Source of the DNA: Sindora glabra
Taxonomy: Eukaryota > Streptophyta > Magnoliopsida > Fabales > Fabaceae
NCBI GenBank assembly: GCA_020226215.1
Contig: CM035233.1
Coordinates: 18,495,701-18,559,700 of the forward strand
Length of the DNA stretch: 64,000 nt
Reading direction: 5' to 3'
A program made the position numbers and the translations under genes. Positions 12,160 through 25,859 of this stretch are shown here, piece after piece. A model generated the notes under the pieces. It saw nothing but the letters and a program-made list of their open reading frames with translations. It was not told the DNA's origin and made no database searches. Positions within the stretch are counted from its first letter, which is position 1; each line of letters begins with the position of its first letter.

Positions 12160-12980
12160 CCTATTTTGCCATTTTTCCAAAATACCCTTTAACACTTTTA
12201 ACCGTAAAAAGGCCCAAACACTCCTAGCCATCATCATTTTTTCCTACCATCATCTTGATCTTTTCCTAAAGAAGGAAACTTTGGGCTCCTAAGGGAAATT
12301 CTTCATTTCTCCATCAATCTCATCTTTCCAAAGTAAGCAGCTTATGAATCAATTGTTCTTTAGAAACTAATCTTCTCTTTACTCATCTATCTTCTCTTAT
12401 ATTCTTGAATTCAAAGACTATATTTGTTAATGGAAAGCCCTACCACATAAATTCTTTCATGTTTGATGAATATATGCTTCAATCATCTCATTCTATACTT
12501 CAAACTTCTATTCTAAGCCTTATAAGTAGTATTTGATCTAAAATCTATCTTAGATTTATTGAAATGTTTTAAGTTTTAATATTTGTAGCATATTTGATGA
12601 TTATGCATGATTAGTTGTTTATACATCAAAAGTGATGATTTAAATGATGAGTTTTATGTTTAGAAGTGGTATTTAATGCTTTCAATGATTTGGCTAAGAT
12701 TTGGTGTGAATTAAATGAAGTTTAAGGGTTACTAATGGTGGGTGAATAATATTCATAGAAATATACAAAACCAGCTAATAATAATCTATATATTTAACTC
12801 TGTGTGTTTGAGTTGCTCTCTATACTAGTATAGTTAACTATTAAACTCAAGATTTTTCTTTGAACAATGGTAGTTAACTATGGTTGTCTAGAGTTACATT
12901 TTCAACAATGATAATTGACTACATAGTCAATTAGGATTGCCCATAGTTGTTTTTGGACCCTTATACTTGATTATATACAC
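12160..12980. repeat. LTR-like repeat segment, interrupted at its right side by CACTA element
   Basis: The order of features mirrors 52620-53600. A C/T-rich 'ccctatttt..cc' start comes first. Next is a long AT/TTG-rich stretch ending 'aatggtg(g)gtgaata'. Last is a cluster of GTTAAC/GTCAAC motifs (12826-12935: 'tagttaactat', 'tagttaactatgg', 'tgactacatagtcaatt'). Such non-coding repeats resemble long plant gypsy LTRs, but no LTR termini or coding core were found here, so the class is an inference. Confidence 0.4.
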
Positions 12981-15900
12981 CACTACAAAAATGCTTTTTA
13001 ACATTAGTTGTTTAATTAATTTCATGTCAATTATTAATCAACATTTATACAAATGTCGTTGTATGTTTGATATATTTAACATTGATTTTACAATCAACAA
13101 TGAATACCTATAATAATGTTAGCTTTTTTATGAGAAAAATTAATGCATTTAGTTTCGGATATTGTTAAACTCTAGATATACAATGTTAGTTTTTTTAATT
13201 TACTAATTGATGTTATTGTTTGTCTTATTGAAAATCAATTTCTTAAATAAGAAAAAATATCAATTTATTTTAAATAACTACCATGTAATATGTAATAGGA
13301 TAATCGACATTATTTTCTTTTTTCTTTCCTTTAGAATTCTCCTAAACTCTACTACATTAAAATAATTAATCAAACCTAATTTCAAAATCTAGCAACTTAT
13401 ATTATTATACATGCGGCAATAGTAATATTTAAGCCTTACCTCAAAGTCTTTATGCTAAAAAATAATATCCCAAATACAATAATCACCTAATGACAATAAT
13501 TTCATATATTTATTTAGATCCAAATAGTAAAATATAAATAATATATAGATGTTGCAAAATTGGAAACAATACCTCTAAGTACAGAGAAGAAACTTACATT
13601 ATCTTCCAATGACATGCCTAATAATAGAAATCCTTATGGATTGCATTATTGCAAAAGAATGGCAACAAGATGTTAGAATTGATGGTGTGGGTAAAACATT
13701 AATGCAATATGCTTTTATTAGACAGAAGTTTATGTACTTAGCTTATGTTACTAAAATTTGGGGTATCATTTGTTGTTTGAATAATCCTTATGTCATCTTA
13801 GCCTTTTGTATAGGAATATCCATTGATTTACTATTGTAAGTAAGAAATCAATTGCCTTTTCTTTAAGAAACCCATTTCATCCAAAATCCTAAATAATAAA
13901 ATCTAAAACGTAAAATCTAAACAAATTAACATAATATATAACAAATAAATGTTCTTGATTAGATTTAGAGAAAAAAAATAAAGTGATTGAATAGACCTTA
14001 ATGTTAATAAGAAGATGCTAGCAAGAGAAAACAAATGGTTAAACTTGAACTAAGATGATATTTTGTGTGAAGAAATTATGGTGGAATTCCTACTTACAAA
14101 AGAAAATGTATTGATTGATTTCTTTATAAGACACTATGAATTTCATGAGAAAGATGTTTTTACTTTACAATTTGCAATTTGGCATTAGGTTAAGAGTCCT
14201 TTATATTTGAACTCCTTCTTTTATTTTCACAAGTTTTAAAGAGAGAAAAATAGCATCGTTTAAGTACTTTATGTCAATTATACACTGAAACTGACATCGT
14301 ATAATATTGATATCCTATTTACCAAATTATAGCTTTATAATATTTGCACAAAATTTTTCTTTACCGCATCAGTTATAAAATAAAATTAATGTAGAATTCC
14401 ACTTTATTAATTTATTACCTTAATTATCCAGACAAAATATTACTTTTTCACATCAATTATTGTTATATGACCATCGTTGTGTATAATCTACATTGGTTAT
14501 TAATAAACAATCAATATCGTTTATTATTTAAAAAATATTTTTACTTTTATTACTGCTTTTATGGTAGAAACCAAACCTATTACATAAACAGTAGGGTAGA
14601 CATATTTACTAATGCAAAAAAGCATTACCTTTTAAATAAAATTAGATCATATAATAACATATATAAATATTTTTCATAAAACATAAATAACATATACATT
14701 TATAAGTAATTGCACTAAGTGTTACAAGTATAGTTATATATACATATTCATTTATAATTGCACTTAATAAGCTATATAATTAGGAGTTACCCCTTATACC
14801 ATTGCTTATCTCTCTCTTATTACATATACAACCTATTCCTCCTGCAAAGTTGTTAACTCTTCTGACTATAGAGTTATATCTTTCATTGGAAGAATTACAT
14901 GTTTAAAGATAAAACTCGATAAGAAAGTAGAACTAAATATTTTCCATAAGTTTCCACCTAACTGAAATACAAACAAATTATAGTATTAGGCTTTTCATTG
15001 TTGTTCATTTGCATGACCATATGTAGCATATATTTTATTGTGAAGTACCTACACTTGACATTGCCTATTTATTTGAGGCACTATAACAAACTAACTTAAA
15101 ATAGTTTTAATTTCATGTAATGATAATTAATCACTATATTAGGTACCTAAATATGCATAAAAACGTTACATTCACTAGCACCCATTCAATGCCAAGCATC
15201 TTGTTAAAACTTTTCATCTTGAAATATATCTTTATTTCTTTATGAATATGTCTTTCTAACCTTAAAGTGGTTTATGTCTTAACAGGTTAAGCTAGGAGAT
15301 TATCTTATCCTTTAGATAGACAATGCTCAGTATCTAGTAGTGCCTACAACAATATTGATATTAAAGTAAAACAACAGATAAGAAAATATAACCAAATCTA
15401 AATTAAGGACCATCTTTGCAAGCACATACCATTTATAGTATAGCACCATGTAGCATTGTCACTTCTTATTTATATTCATGGTTTATTTTATGTACTTATT
15501 TTAATACTCTAGTGTAGTCCTCATGTCTTGAGTCTTATTTAGATCCAGGAAATTGAAGTAAGAACCTAATCTCTTCTTCCTAATGACATGGTATAAGTAC
15601 TTATGATTTTTAAAATGCATGAACATTAGAATTCATACTATCTAATATGTGTACAAAACTAGGAAAAAATTGAAGGGTAAAGATAAATACATGTAATCCT
15701 AGTCATGACAATGTAAACATATAACTCTTCCCCATCTAAAAGCTTTAAGATACCATCCTTGGGTAAAAAAATGTCATTAATATATCTTATAAAATCCAAG
15801 TTTATGGATAATAGAATGAGATTAGCTCTTAACATCTTCTATGCAAAGGATCACAACTCCTCCCAAGTTGTGCTCTAAGGTGTTCTTTTGTTGAGAATAC

Positions 15901-17935
15901 GCTATCAAAATCTTTAATTCTTTGGACTTTCCATCCTTATCTTTATCTTTTTATGCTGCCCATTTACCCTTATCTTCCCACAAAAGTACCTAAAAATAGA
16001 TTGCAAAGAAATATGAGAATCAAACATATTAGATAATATTTTATATGACTATAAATAATAGACTTAGAGTAGTGGAAAACCTTACCTATATGAAGAATGA
16101 AATCAAAGCTTTTAGCCAAATAGGTAGGTGCTAACTACTTAAGCTATTATGATCACTTTTTTAGTTGGCAATGGCACACTAGCCATGAGGTCTTAAAAAA
16201 TACTAACCATTACCTTACACAGTGTAATATTGCAGTGCACATAGTTAAGGAAAACATACCTTTCTTTACTTACCTAATTAAAGGCCTTATAATCAAAAAG
16301 TAAATATCTATGTTTACCTTATAATGACAAATAAACTAGCTTATCAATATTAATGTAAAGCTGCAAATAATTGAGGAATCCTTAGTAATAAGTAGTAGGA
16401 TGATGAGAATTTACCTATGATGATTGGGCAAATGGATCAAGGTTAATGGGGCAATAACTACCCTTCTATACCATAAGGGTCACCATCCATGCCTCCTTAT
16501 CTGCCCTTAAGGCAATTAGCTACCTATCATTACACTCAATAATGGTCAGCACATGCTATAGAATAAATTCTTGCAATTCCTTTTTTAATTCTAATCCTTC
16601 TCACTTGGATAGTCATTCATTAAGAGAATGTTTTGCAACTTTCTTGAAATGTTTCTTAATGATAATTATTCCTTTAACATCCTTTACACGCTCAAGATGC
16701 TTTTAAGTTTCTAAAATAGTAGTTAATATGTCTATCCTCTTTCTTGGTTGAAACTTTCCTTAGGTGGCAAGCTGTATGAGCTTATCTTAGCTTAGTGTAA
16801 TCAAACATAATGTCTTGTTTCACTTGATATCATTCTTTAATAGTAATAGGTATCTTGTTACATAGCAAGGAACTTAGGTAACTGATGAAATTAGTTCCAC
16901 TAGGCCCACATGTGACTCATTTATTATTAAAGTCTACTTTTAACCTTTCTTTTTTGGCACACTTGAGGATTATGTTCTTTTTAACTATAAGGCCCTTGGT
17001 GCCTTTTCTTTTTTTCAGCTATCTTCACTAAAACTAACCGAATCTATATTGCTTATGTTTTCTAAGTTTTAACAATATTAACACAAACATTGCCAAGCAA
17101 TATGTGATAAACAACTGAGTACATATATATGAAAACTTAATCAACAAGGAACAATTGTATATCATTTTATCACATTTGTTTAGATTCTAGAACAAAATTT
17201 TACATATAATAAATTGATACTTTCAAAAATAGCATCCAAGAAACATTAATGTAGAAAGTTACTCTAACAACATAACATCCGAGCAAAAATGACATTTTAA
17301 AAAATATAAGTATAAAATAGGATATGTATTTAGGTATATCAACTCCACATATTAAATAATGCTTCTATATATGTAATTAATAATTGAAGAGTAACTTCAA
17401 AGCATAATACTGAAAACTTTCCAAAAATAAATGATAATGTTATGTATCTAACCCTGAAGACCATAATTAAAACATAAAATTCTTACAAAACATAAGAGAA
17501 CTAGCAAAAATACCTCAAATGGATAAAAGTAGATAGTTAAAGACTTTTAAAGCTTGATGCCATGCAATCGCCAAACAAACAATGGAGAAAATTTAGTTAA
17601 AAACATGAAAAATGGAGAACAAATCACTATACAATACAAGTTTATTTATGGTTCTAAGAAATAGAGATGTTGTATATGTTATAAGTAGCATTTTAGACAT
17701 CGATTATTAATAAATAATTGATGTTTATATATTTTCAAGTTATTTGTTACCAAAATCAACATCTAATATTTTTATGTAAAATTACAAAAATGTTTCTCGA
17801 GGTAAACTTTTAGCATCAGTTGTATATAGGAATCAATGTTTAATATTTAGCTAGTCTTCAAATCTAATGCTTCACCTTCATTTTCCATATCAACTGTTTA
17901 AACAACTATCATGGAAAGTTTTTTTTTTAACTTAT
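12981..17935 (-). mobile_element. relic CACTA (En/Spm) DNA transposon
   Basis: The left end starts 'cactacaaaaatgcttttta' then 'acattagttgttt', the canonical CACTA terminus. The right end near 17900-17935 contains 'aaacaactatcatggaaagt' followed by a T-run, a degenerate reverse complement of the left end. Subterminal short repeats of the 'aacattgatt/atcaacatt/acatcgatt' kind occur at 13000-13330, 14260-14520 and 17695-17900. On the minus strand, 17030 down to about 16750 encodes a Transposase_24 (Ptta/En/Spm)-like segment with stops. Recognisable pieces are 'KKERLKVDFNNK', 'GPSGTNFISYLSSLL' and 'NKIPITIKE.YQVKQDI'. No catalytic TNP2 core was recognised and no clean 3-bp target duplication could be fixed. 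The element is dead. Subterminal-type repeats at 14260-14520, well inside the element, may mean a nested second copy. Confidence 0.7.
16750..17035 (-). pseudogene. CACTA Transposase_24-like fragment
   Basis: This minus-strand fragment, broken by stop codons, matches the Ptta/En/Spm transposase pattern: basic 'RKGTKGLIV', then '...VDFNNK', 'GPSGTNFISYL', 'VPI/IPI..KE' and a following charged helix. It sits in the expected place inside the CACTA boundaries, which supports both calls. Confidence 0.55.
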
Positions 17936-19329
17936 TTACCAAATCTTCACCTCATGGAGGGTACTTTCACTTTATAACTTTTGCTTTTTATTTGAATTGA
18001 CATGATAAGTTGTACTTATTTTCAAAAATGCCATTGTGCCATTATACATGCCAATTTTCACATTAATCAAGAATAATATGGTGATGTCAAAAGGTAATTC
18101 TATAATAATGATAATTGAGTATAAGTGTTAAAGTTCGTCTCTAGACACTAATAGTCAAATATATAGCCAATTATAACTATTTTTTTGCTATAAAATCATT
18201 CTTTTATGAAAATGCATGGTAATAGGCCATCTTAAATATGTAATATAAGAATGAATGAACATGTAAACAAACAATGAAAGGGAGTTTGCATGAGAAATCA
18301 AGTAATGCACCCTAATAAGAATATATCTATGTAAATATTAATGGTATGAGATCTTATGACTTAGGAAAGTTAATATTTGATTTTATTTATTTGTAGAGGA
18401 CCATGTAAGACTTGGTTTATGTTTGTCTACATAATTCTATTGTGAATGTGACACCATGAGCTTATGTTCTATTTGAATGATGAATGGATTAAATGTGTTG
18501 TGAATTATGTTATGAATGACAATAAAATAATATAATGGGGGATAAATGATACCATGATGTGACATTATGCATTAGATTTGTGTGCATATTTGTGAGGGGA
18601 TGAGACTAACCTTAGAAGGACAATGATAGAGTTTGTAAGGGGATAAGGAAAACCTAGGAAGTGTAACAAGGGTATTTGTTTAATATTTTGCTTATTTACT
18701 ATTGTACTTAATTTGTTTAAGATTCCTTTAATTTTAATTGACAAGTGTTACTCTTATGAGTGGTTGGCCATACAAATGACTAAGTTAAGGATAATTTGAT
18801 ATAAGCAGTCATTGTCTAAAATCCCTTGTATCATGGAGAGCTAGGATATTATTGAATATTATTCTGTACCCTTATTTAATTGCTATGATTTGCTTTAAGT
18901 AGACTATTAGGTAAAATATTCTTCCTTTACCACAATAAGTAAGGCACCTTATTTCAAATGTTATCATTCCATCTTTTAGTGGATTTGACAGCAAATGCAT
19001 TGGTACTTTTATAAATTTGCATTTAGTAAGATTAAGTAGTATAGTGGGCTAAATCTCTTTTGTTGTGATAGGATATGAATCATTAGGGTATGCTTGTGTA
19101 GTTAGGGCAACTTATATGTTTACTTATAAGGTCATAAGTTAACCTAACTATCTTTTTAATGAATTGAGAATATTTCAAAAATAAAATGCATGATTAATAT
19201 TTCCATTGAATGAGTCTATAAAATGATTGATTTCCATGTTATGATAACCCATGAATGTGAATTAGGTTGATAGGATTATTCAAAAATAATCTTATATTGA
19301 TCATAACTAATATGGGTCATGATAGCCTA
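17936..19329. other. possible right part of the LTR-like repeat; no gene
   Basis: Non-coding. Its style is that of the stretch that follows the GTTAAC cluster in the 52.6-54.5 kb repeat: frequent 'atgaatg', 'gatatgaatc' and 'ttatgagtggttgg' phrases. A direct alignment is needed to prove that it continues the repeat split at 12980. Confidence 0.3.
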
Positions 19330-19930
19330 TTCCTAAGAAATGGCCATTCCATTAAATGATGAAATCTCCTTTTCATAGTAAAAGTGATGGAATAATCATT
19401 TTATCATTCGTGAAGTAAATTTTTTACATTTTTATTCCTTACATCTTTCAAATATTCCAACATTTTCCTTTATTAATAAATAAAAAAATAGCATCTATTT
19501 TTAATATTATATTATTAAAATATATTATTAATTATATTTTAATAATAAAAATTAAAATAAAATATTTTTATGTTATTAATAAACAACATTTTTATATGAA
19601 AAATTAGGAAATTAAATTTTTATGCCTTTATTAAGAAAAATTGTTTGTTAATTATAATATTGATAATTATGATTTTTTATGTTCAATGATATTTAAAATA
19701 AATAAAAAATGGCAATACCATATTTCTTATAAATATGGTTTTAATTTTACAATTTTATTTTTAAAGGCATTTTTGTCACCTTTTTTTCATTCCATTCTTA
19801 CAATATTTGCTGTACCAATATAATTATGAAATAAAATGAAATGTCAATTTCATTTCAAAATATATTAAATATAATTATAGAATGATCATTTTATTTTATT
19901 ATTTCCCATTTCATCATACTAAATGCAACA
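19330..19930. repeat. MITE-like AT-rich repeat, copy 2
   Basis: The left end 'ggccattccattaaatgatg' and the right end '...cccatttcatcatactaaat' are partly complementary. The interior matches the order of 5815-6300 ('agtaaaagtgatggaataat', 'ttacatttttattccttaca', 'cctttattaataaat'). The ORF 19641-19823 within it is AT-driven and not a gene. Confidence 0.5.
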
Positions 19931-22900
19931 TTAGTGATGTAGTAGTACTTGATATTGGTTTAGGGGCTTTACTCTTATTATGCTTAGGGCTTAGATTCAA
20001 GATATTATTTGTGTATGTTAAATAAATTATCAATACTTCTATTTAAAAAAACTATTTTTGTTTAATTTCAAACAATATCTTATATATTTAGTGAAAAACA
20101 TAACATTTGCATTCATTTTCTGAAGAAAGGGTAGTGTATTTTCAAAAATACAAGAGAACATCACTATAATTTTATCTTGAAGTTTAACTGGTTTTCAGTA
20201 ACAAATAGGAAATCTTCCTGTAATTTTGAAATATAATTGTCAAAATAGTCTACTAGAAAAAATATACAATATAACTCTAATGTCGATAGGAACATATCGA
20301 AGACAATATTAACAAGCTTTATGATTTAGTTAGAACCATTTTAAATAACTCTAGGAGTTGTTTAAGTTGGTAAAAATTTACTTATTTTAATCATTCATAT
20401 TTTGACTTTAACATATGATCATTATTGCATATTTGCATGCTATTTGGACGAGACTCTGAGAAAGCATTTTTGTTTATCATAACATTCTCCTATCAAAACA
20501 TAACATATGCATTAATTATCTTATTTAAATAAATTAATCATATACCCTATTAATAATTATTTTAATTATTAAATTATAATTATTGTAATTAAATAAAATA
20601 ATTAATATATACGGTGTGGCTTGATTGGATAACCTAACACCAAATAGCTAAAGTTGTCGTTTAATTTTTTATATATTTCTTATTACAATATTTTTAACAT
20701 AATGTTTTTCACTTAAAAATAATAAATGATTTACTTTATTTTTCTAGAAATTAAATCCCTTAGTAACATTAATAATTTTTTTATATTATTAGATTTAATG
20801 GACAAAAGAATAACAAAATGGCTTGATATGCAATGCTAATGGAATTTTATATTGTAATAATTGCATTTTTTGTTATTACTATTGCAATATGATTATAATT
20901 ATTTTTATTTTGTAAAAATATAGTGGCTAAGTAAAATAGCTATTCCAAAACATATAATATTAACCTCTTGCTTGTTTGCATAGAAAATGGGTGGAAAGAA
21001 AATTGAAGGAAAGAAAAGGATGGAAAACAATATTTTCTTTTGTTTGATTATAAGGTTAAAAATGGGCAGTAGAAAAGGAGAAAAAAAAAATAGGAAGGAT
21101 GGGGCTCTCTAAAAATTTTTCTTGACATATATGAATAGAAAATGAGTGGAAAACTCACTTATTATGAATTTGATCTTAATAGACTAATTCCAAAATAATG
21201 AATTAATTTTAAAATGAATACTAATTTATTTTATCATAAAATGATAAAATAACTTATTAACCTCTTTTGTTATCAATAAAATGTTACAATCGTTATAATT
21301 TATTATTATATTAACATTTTTTATGAATACTTAATTAATAATAGGAATGAATTCAATGTCCAACACGTCAAAGAAACTAATATTTAGATCTCAATATACA
21401 AATATACAAAGTAAAGATATAAGTGATAGATAGTTTCCATAACTTTTACTAAAATGATAATAATATAAGTAAAATTACGCTCATTTGAACTTCCAACGAG
21501 AATTGTGTTTTTGGAATTTGAAGATCCATTTTAAATTTGAGTAAATTATACTTATATTTCTAAAGTTTAGTCTCATCATATTCACATACCTTCTATTTTA
21601 AAAAACATATATTAACTTTTTTTTATGTATTTAAATATACACTTACTTCCCCCTACTTTTGAAAAATAAGGAAAATAAATATAAATTTTAAGTTCCAAAG
21701 GCCACATAGTCAAATGGCCTTGAAATCTACATATTTCTTCTGAAATTACTATTCATTTTCCCTCAAATTCATCTAAACTCATTTTTTTCTCAACTAATTC
21801 ATACCAAATCACAAATAAATCTTAATGGGTCTTCTTAAGGCCATTTCCATCATCAATCATCATAAATCATAATATTTCTTATATACTCAATAAAAATTGA
21901 ACTCAAACTTAAAATCAATCAAAAACCATCCAAATGCAATTTGAATTATGATATTTGCTCATCTATTTCGGAAGAGATGTTAGAAGGTTGATTTGGTTGT
22001 TTCTTATCCCTAATCATTTAAAACGTCAAGAATTTCACATTAAGGTTCATGTCATTTCTTTAAACCAGACATTATAATAGATAGATCTCAAAAGAGAATT
22101 GATGAACACTTGAAAAGGGCTAATATTTAAGAAATCTTACCTTCGTTGTACAAAAATTTGATGGAAATTTACCCCATTGATAGCTTGATTTAGAGATGAT
22201 ATGAAGAAAAAGAGGAGGAGATGAGAGAATGGGAAGATTAAGGTTTGACGAGTGAAAGATGGGGAACAATGATACTTAAAAAGTTGGAGTTTGCTTTCAT
22301 ATAAGGGTAGAGGTCTTTTCATTATTTTGCCCTAAATGCTTTCCATATGCACATTTTCATCTCTAATTACTTGTAACCTTTAATTCTTTTCATTGAAAGA
22401 ATTTCCCTCAACTAATCCCTTTGAAATTTATGAAATAATTTTGATTTAAAGCATTAGTATAAGAGGTTCAAATTTAATTTAATTAATAATGAATTTAATT
22501 CTTTTTTTCTTTTATTTAAATAATGAATAAGGTGTTATTATCTGAGTATTGCCATGTAATAAAATAGAAAGTGACAAAGAAAAGGAGGAAGAAAGATGTA
22601 GATTAGGTGATTATGTAATGAGAAGTTTCATAGGTGAAATGATTTGAATATATAAACACACACATATATAATAACATTTGATCTAATGATATATCATATT
22701 GACGTCTTAATAGATTATTACTCATGAAATGACCATTCTTAAAAGTTAATATCATTCTAAAGCAAAATAGAAAATAAAGATGCACATGATAGCGCTTTAA
22801 TAGTTAGACACTTTTATCCACTTATATCTTTAACTATTAATTGGTACAAAACTTATACTTAGGTAATTTTAAATGTAAAGAGTGGTTGAATTGTCTTTTT

Positions 22901-24920
22901 ATTTTTTTGGCAAAATTAAAATGATTAGAACTTCACGTAAATAGTCCTTCTTAGGTTTGTGATATATGAATTAAAGATTTTTGAGAAAAAGAAAATTGAG
23001 ATGTGATAATACATGGAAGAGGTAAGATGAAGAGGGTTGCGTGAGAGAGAAAGGAAGTGATTATAAATAATGAACAAAAAAATTGTATTTGAAAATTGAA
23101 AACATGGAGGAGGGAGATATATATATGTGAGTAGGTGGTTTTTAAAAATTATATTAAATTTTTGAAATCTAAAAATTGAACTAAATTTATAGAATTATTC
23201 TTCATTTTCTTAAAATTTGAAACATATAAATATGGACAATTTAGGAAATAAAAAAAATAGAGCTGATCCCTTCTCAATCCCCTTTCTGTTACTATAGGCT
23301 AGTTATATTTCATATTCCTTCGTTGAAATATATCAAATAAAGGATTAAATTAGTTTTTGGTGCTAAATTAGTGAATATTGGGAATATAAACACTTTTATC
23401 ATTCTTATCATCTCAAGATTAAATAATTTTTTACCTATTATGTTAAATAAAAATGCACAAAAATTACTATTATATTAAGTAAAAATGTAACACAAAAGGA
23501 TAATATTACAAGTTTTTGGTTTAATTTACAAAGACAAAAATGTATATAGAAACATTATCTTATTCTAAAAATGTGAAGAAATAATTAATTTTTAATATCA
23601 AAATTCTAATTTAATGAGACTTTTATTTAAAATGTTTATTAAGACGTCTTGAGTGAAATGAAAAATTTTCCTTATTCTTAAGGTTAAATCTATCTTTAGA
23701 TAAATTTGATCGGAAGAAATAGGGATGAATACCAATTATTTTTTCAAAAAAAAATGTTAATAATTAACTTTTAGAAATTCAAATTAGTAGATTCGAATAA
23801 AAATAATAAATTATTAAATATTAATGTATACGATGGGAAACAATAATTTCCCTTGTTGATATACCTTTATTTTTTTTTTCTGCCGCAGTTAAAACTATCT
23901 TGGAATGGATTTGATTCTAAAACAAGGTCGATCATTTCTTATTAATGAATAATTTTTTGATAAGTGTTCGATTGGAGAGGTGGTTTAGTTTGCAAAATCA
24001 GTATAAAAAGTAAAATTTCTCAATAACTAGAAAATCTTTAAATTATTTGATTGATTACTAACTATCGGAATAAAATAAGTAGAACTCCTTAAAAAAATCT
24101 TTTTTTCATAAATCATGAAAAGTTGTTTATCTACACTCTTTCAATAAAAAGAACTTCTTATTTTTATAAATATAAATACAAAATTACCCCCTTAATTGAA
24201 CGAATAATTACCTTAATCTTGTACCATTATAATTTGATAATTATAATAAATATAATTTATTATTTATAAAATATAAATATAATTATTTTATTAATTTGGA
24301 ATAAATAGAATAAGTATAATATAAAATAAATATTAAATATTATATCATAAATATAAATTGTAAAAATAATTGTTATAATAATTTAATTCTAAATATAATT
24401 TTATTTATTATATAATTATAAAATTAAAAATTAGACATTTTTATCTATTTTATATAAATTTCATAAAATTATTTGTTTATTATATTAATTATTTAAATGA
24501 TATTTTTCTTCATTTTAATTATATTAAAATAACTATATATATAAAAACAAAGATATTCTAATTTTTTGTATAAACCTATTTTATTTTTTAATAAATTAAA
24601 ATAAGCAATTATTAATCTAATTTTTTTGATAGAATCAGATATTAGAAATATAATTTAAAAAATGATAATCAAAGGCAATTAAAATCTATTAATATTTTTT
24701 ATTTTTTATATTTTAATTTTAAAGGATACATTAGTCATTTTTATAATACTTTCTTAAAAATTTTAGAATTAAATCAAATAAAATTTAAAAATTTGATTTT
24801 TGAAAAATGTCAAAATTTTTAATTAACAAAATAATTTTAAACATTTTTCGAGAAGTTGATAAGAGAATTTAATTTTTAAGAAATCTATCTTATCACAAAA
24901 ACTTTTTTTTGGATAATCAT
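19931..24920. other. AT-rich intergenic DNA, no gene
   Basis: I saw no supported gene in this 5-kb stretch. A purine-rich segment at 20975-21110 resembles the G/A-rich ends of small plant repeats. A region around 21950-22330 (minus strand) has a mix of C/T- and G/A-rich text like an LTR, without visible ends. The interval 24230-24870 is almost pure A/T. Short ORFs at 22137-22322 and 22603-22785 lack any family signal. Confidence 0.4.
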
Positions 24921-24934
24921 AGGAGTGGTTAAAT

Positions 24935-25075
24935 CACTAAACGCACACACGCAAGAATCAAGAATTGAACTCTGGATGCAGTGCACTCACGCAAGGACTA
25001 AGGATCGAACTTTGGATGCAGTGGAAGTCGCAAAGCCTTTAAAGAACATCGAATGCCACTTAAGTCAAAGACTTT
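24935..25075 (-). repeat. tRNA-related SINE-like fragment with duplicated B-box segment
   Basis: On the minus strand a Pol III A-box-like 'gacttaagtggc' (complement of 25055-25067) is followed about 40-50 bases on by the B-box-like 'aaagttcgatcc' (complement of about 25001-25012). A second, diverged copy of the B-box segment ('agagttcaattc', 24960-24972) follows in tandem with the same neighbours ('ctgcatcca' before, 'ttgcgtg' after). This GC-richer patch stands out in AT-rich DNA. It is either a SINE piece or a repeat with accidental box similarity. Confidence 0.4.
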
Positions 25076-25079
25076 CGAC

Positions 25080-25850
25080 TTATCACAAAAACTTATTTAT
25101 TATGCCAACCACGCCACTTCTAAAATAGAAATAATACATCAATATGCGTTAATGAATGTGATCGGAAAGAAATCAACAAGCATCAAGTCAATTATGTACA
25201 AAGCGAACCAACTTATATATTTGACTAGTGAGATAATAGGTCCACGCATTATTAATTATGTACAGTATTTCTTAGGACAAAAAGGTTATTGCAATTTATG
25301 ATGTTTTAAATAGATTATCTCATATTACAAGGCAATAATTAATTATAGATCAAATAATTCATTATTAAAATTGTAATCATTATATCAAATAAACACATGT
25401 TTTGATCAAAGATTCAGAATTTTTAGAATGTAAGATAGATTTTAAAAGATAAAATAAAATATAATAAACACGGATGAACAAATTAAAAATTAAATGAATA
25501 ATAATTAATTGAAATATAATTTTTAAATTTATATCTATTTTCTTCTTTTAATTTTTCATAAGATTGTAGTATCTCACTACCATATAAAGTGCATCCAGAG
25601 AACCCTCATTCATAGAGGTTATGTGTATATCAAGAAAAACTAAAAGGAATTTCATATAATTTACTAAATTTTTATGAGAGAAGTGAAATTAAACGCCAGA
25701 AATAGATGAGAATCACTTTGCAGACGAGATAAATATAAAAATGAATTTACTTATTCCAATTGGTTTGATAATTTTGAAGACAAACATCCAGAGAAAGAGA
25801 AACTCCATCAAACTTATCAGGACACGCACAGAAGCAAGAGAGATCATCAT
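25080..25850. other. AT-rich upstream DNA of the transporter gene
   Basis: No gene is recognised. ORFs at 25053-25301 (+) and 25713-25934 (-) have no family features; the second overlaps the probable promoter. Confidence 0.4.
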
Positions 25851-25859
25851 CCAATTTGA

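Noticed and set aside
13609..13839. 76-codon ORF inside the CACTA relic
   Set aside because: It matches no transposase region I know and lies near the subterminal repeats; treated as accidental.
22137..22322. 61-codon minus-strand ORF
   Set aside because: Lies in sequence resembling repeat leader DNA; the composition explains the open frame and no motif was found.
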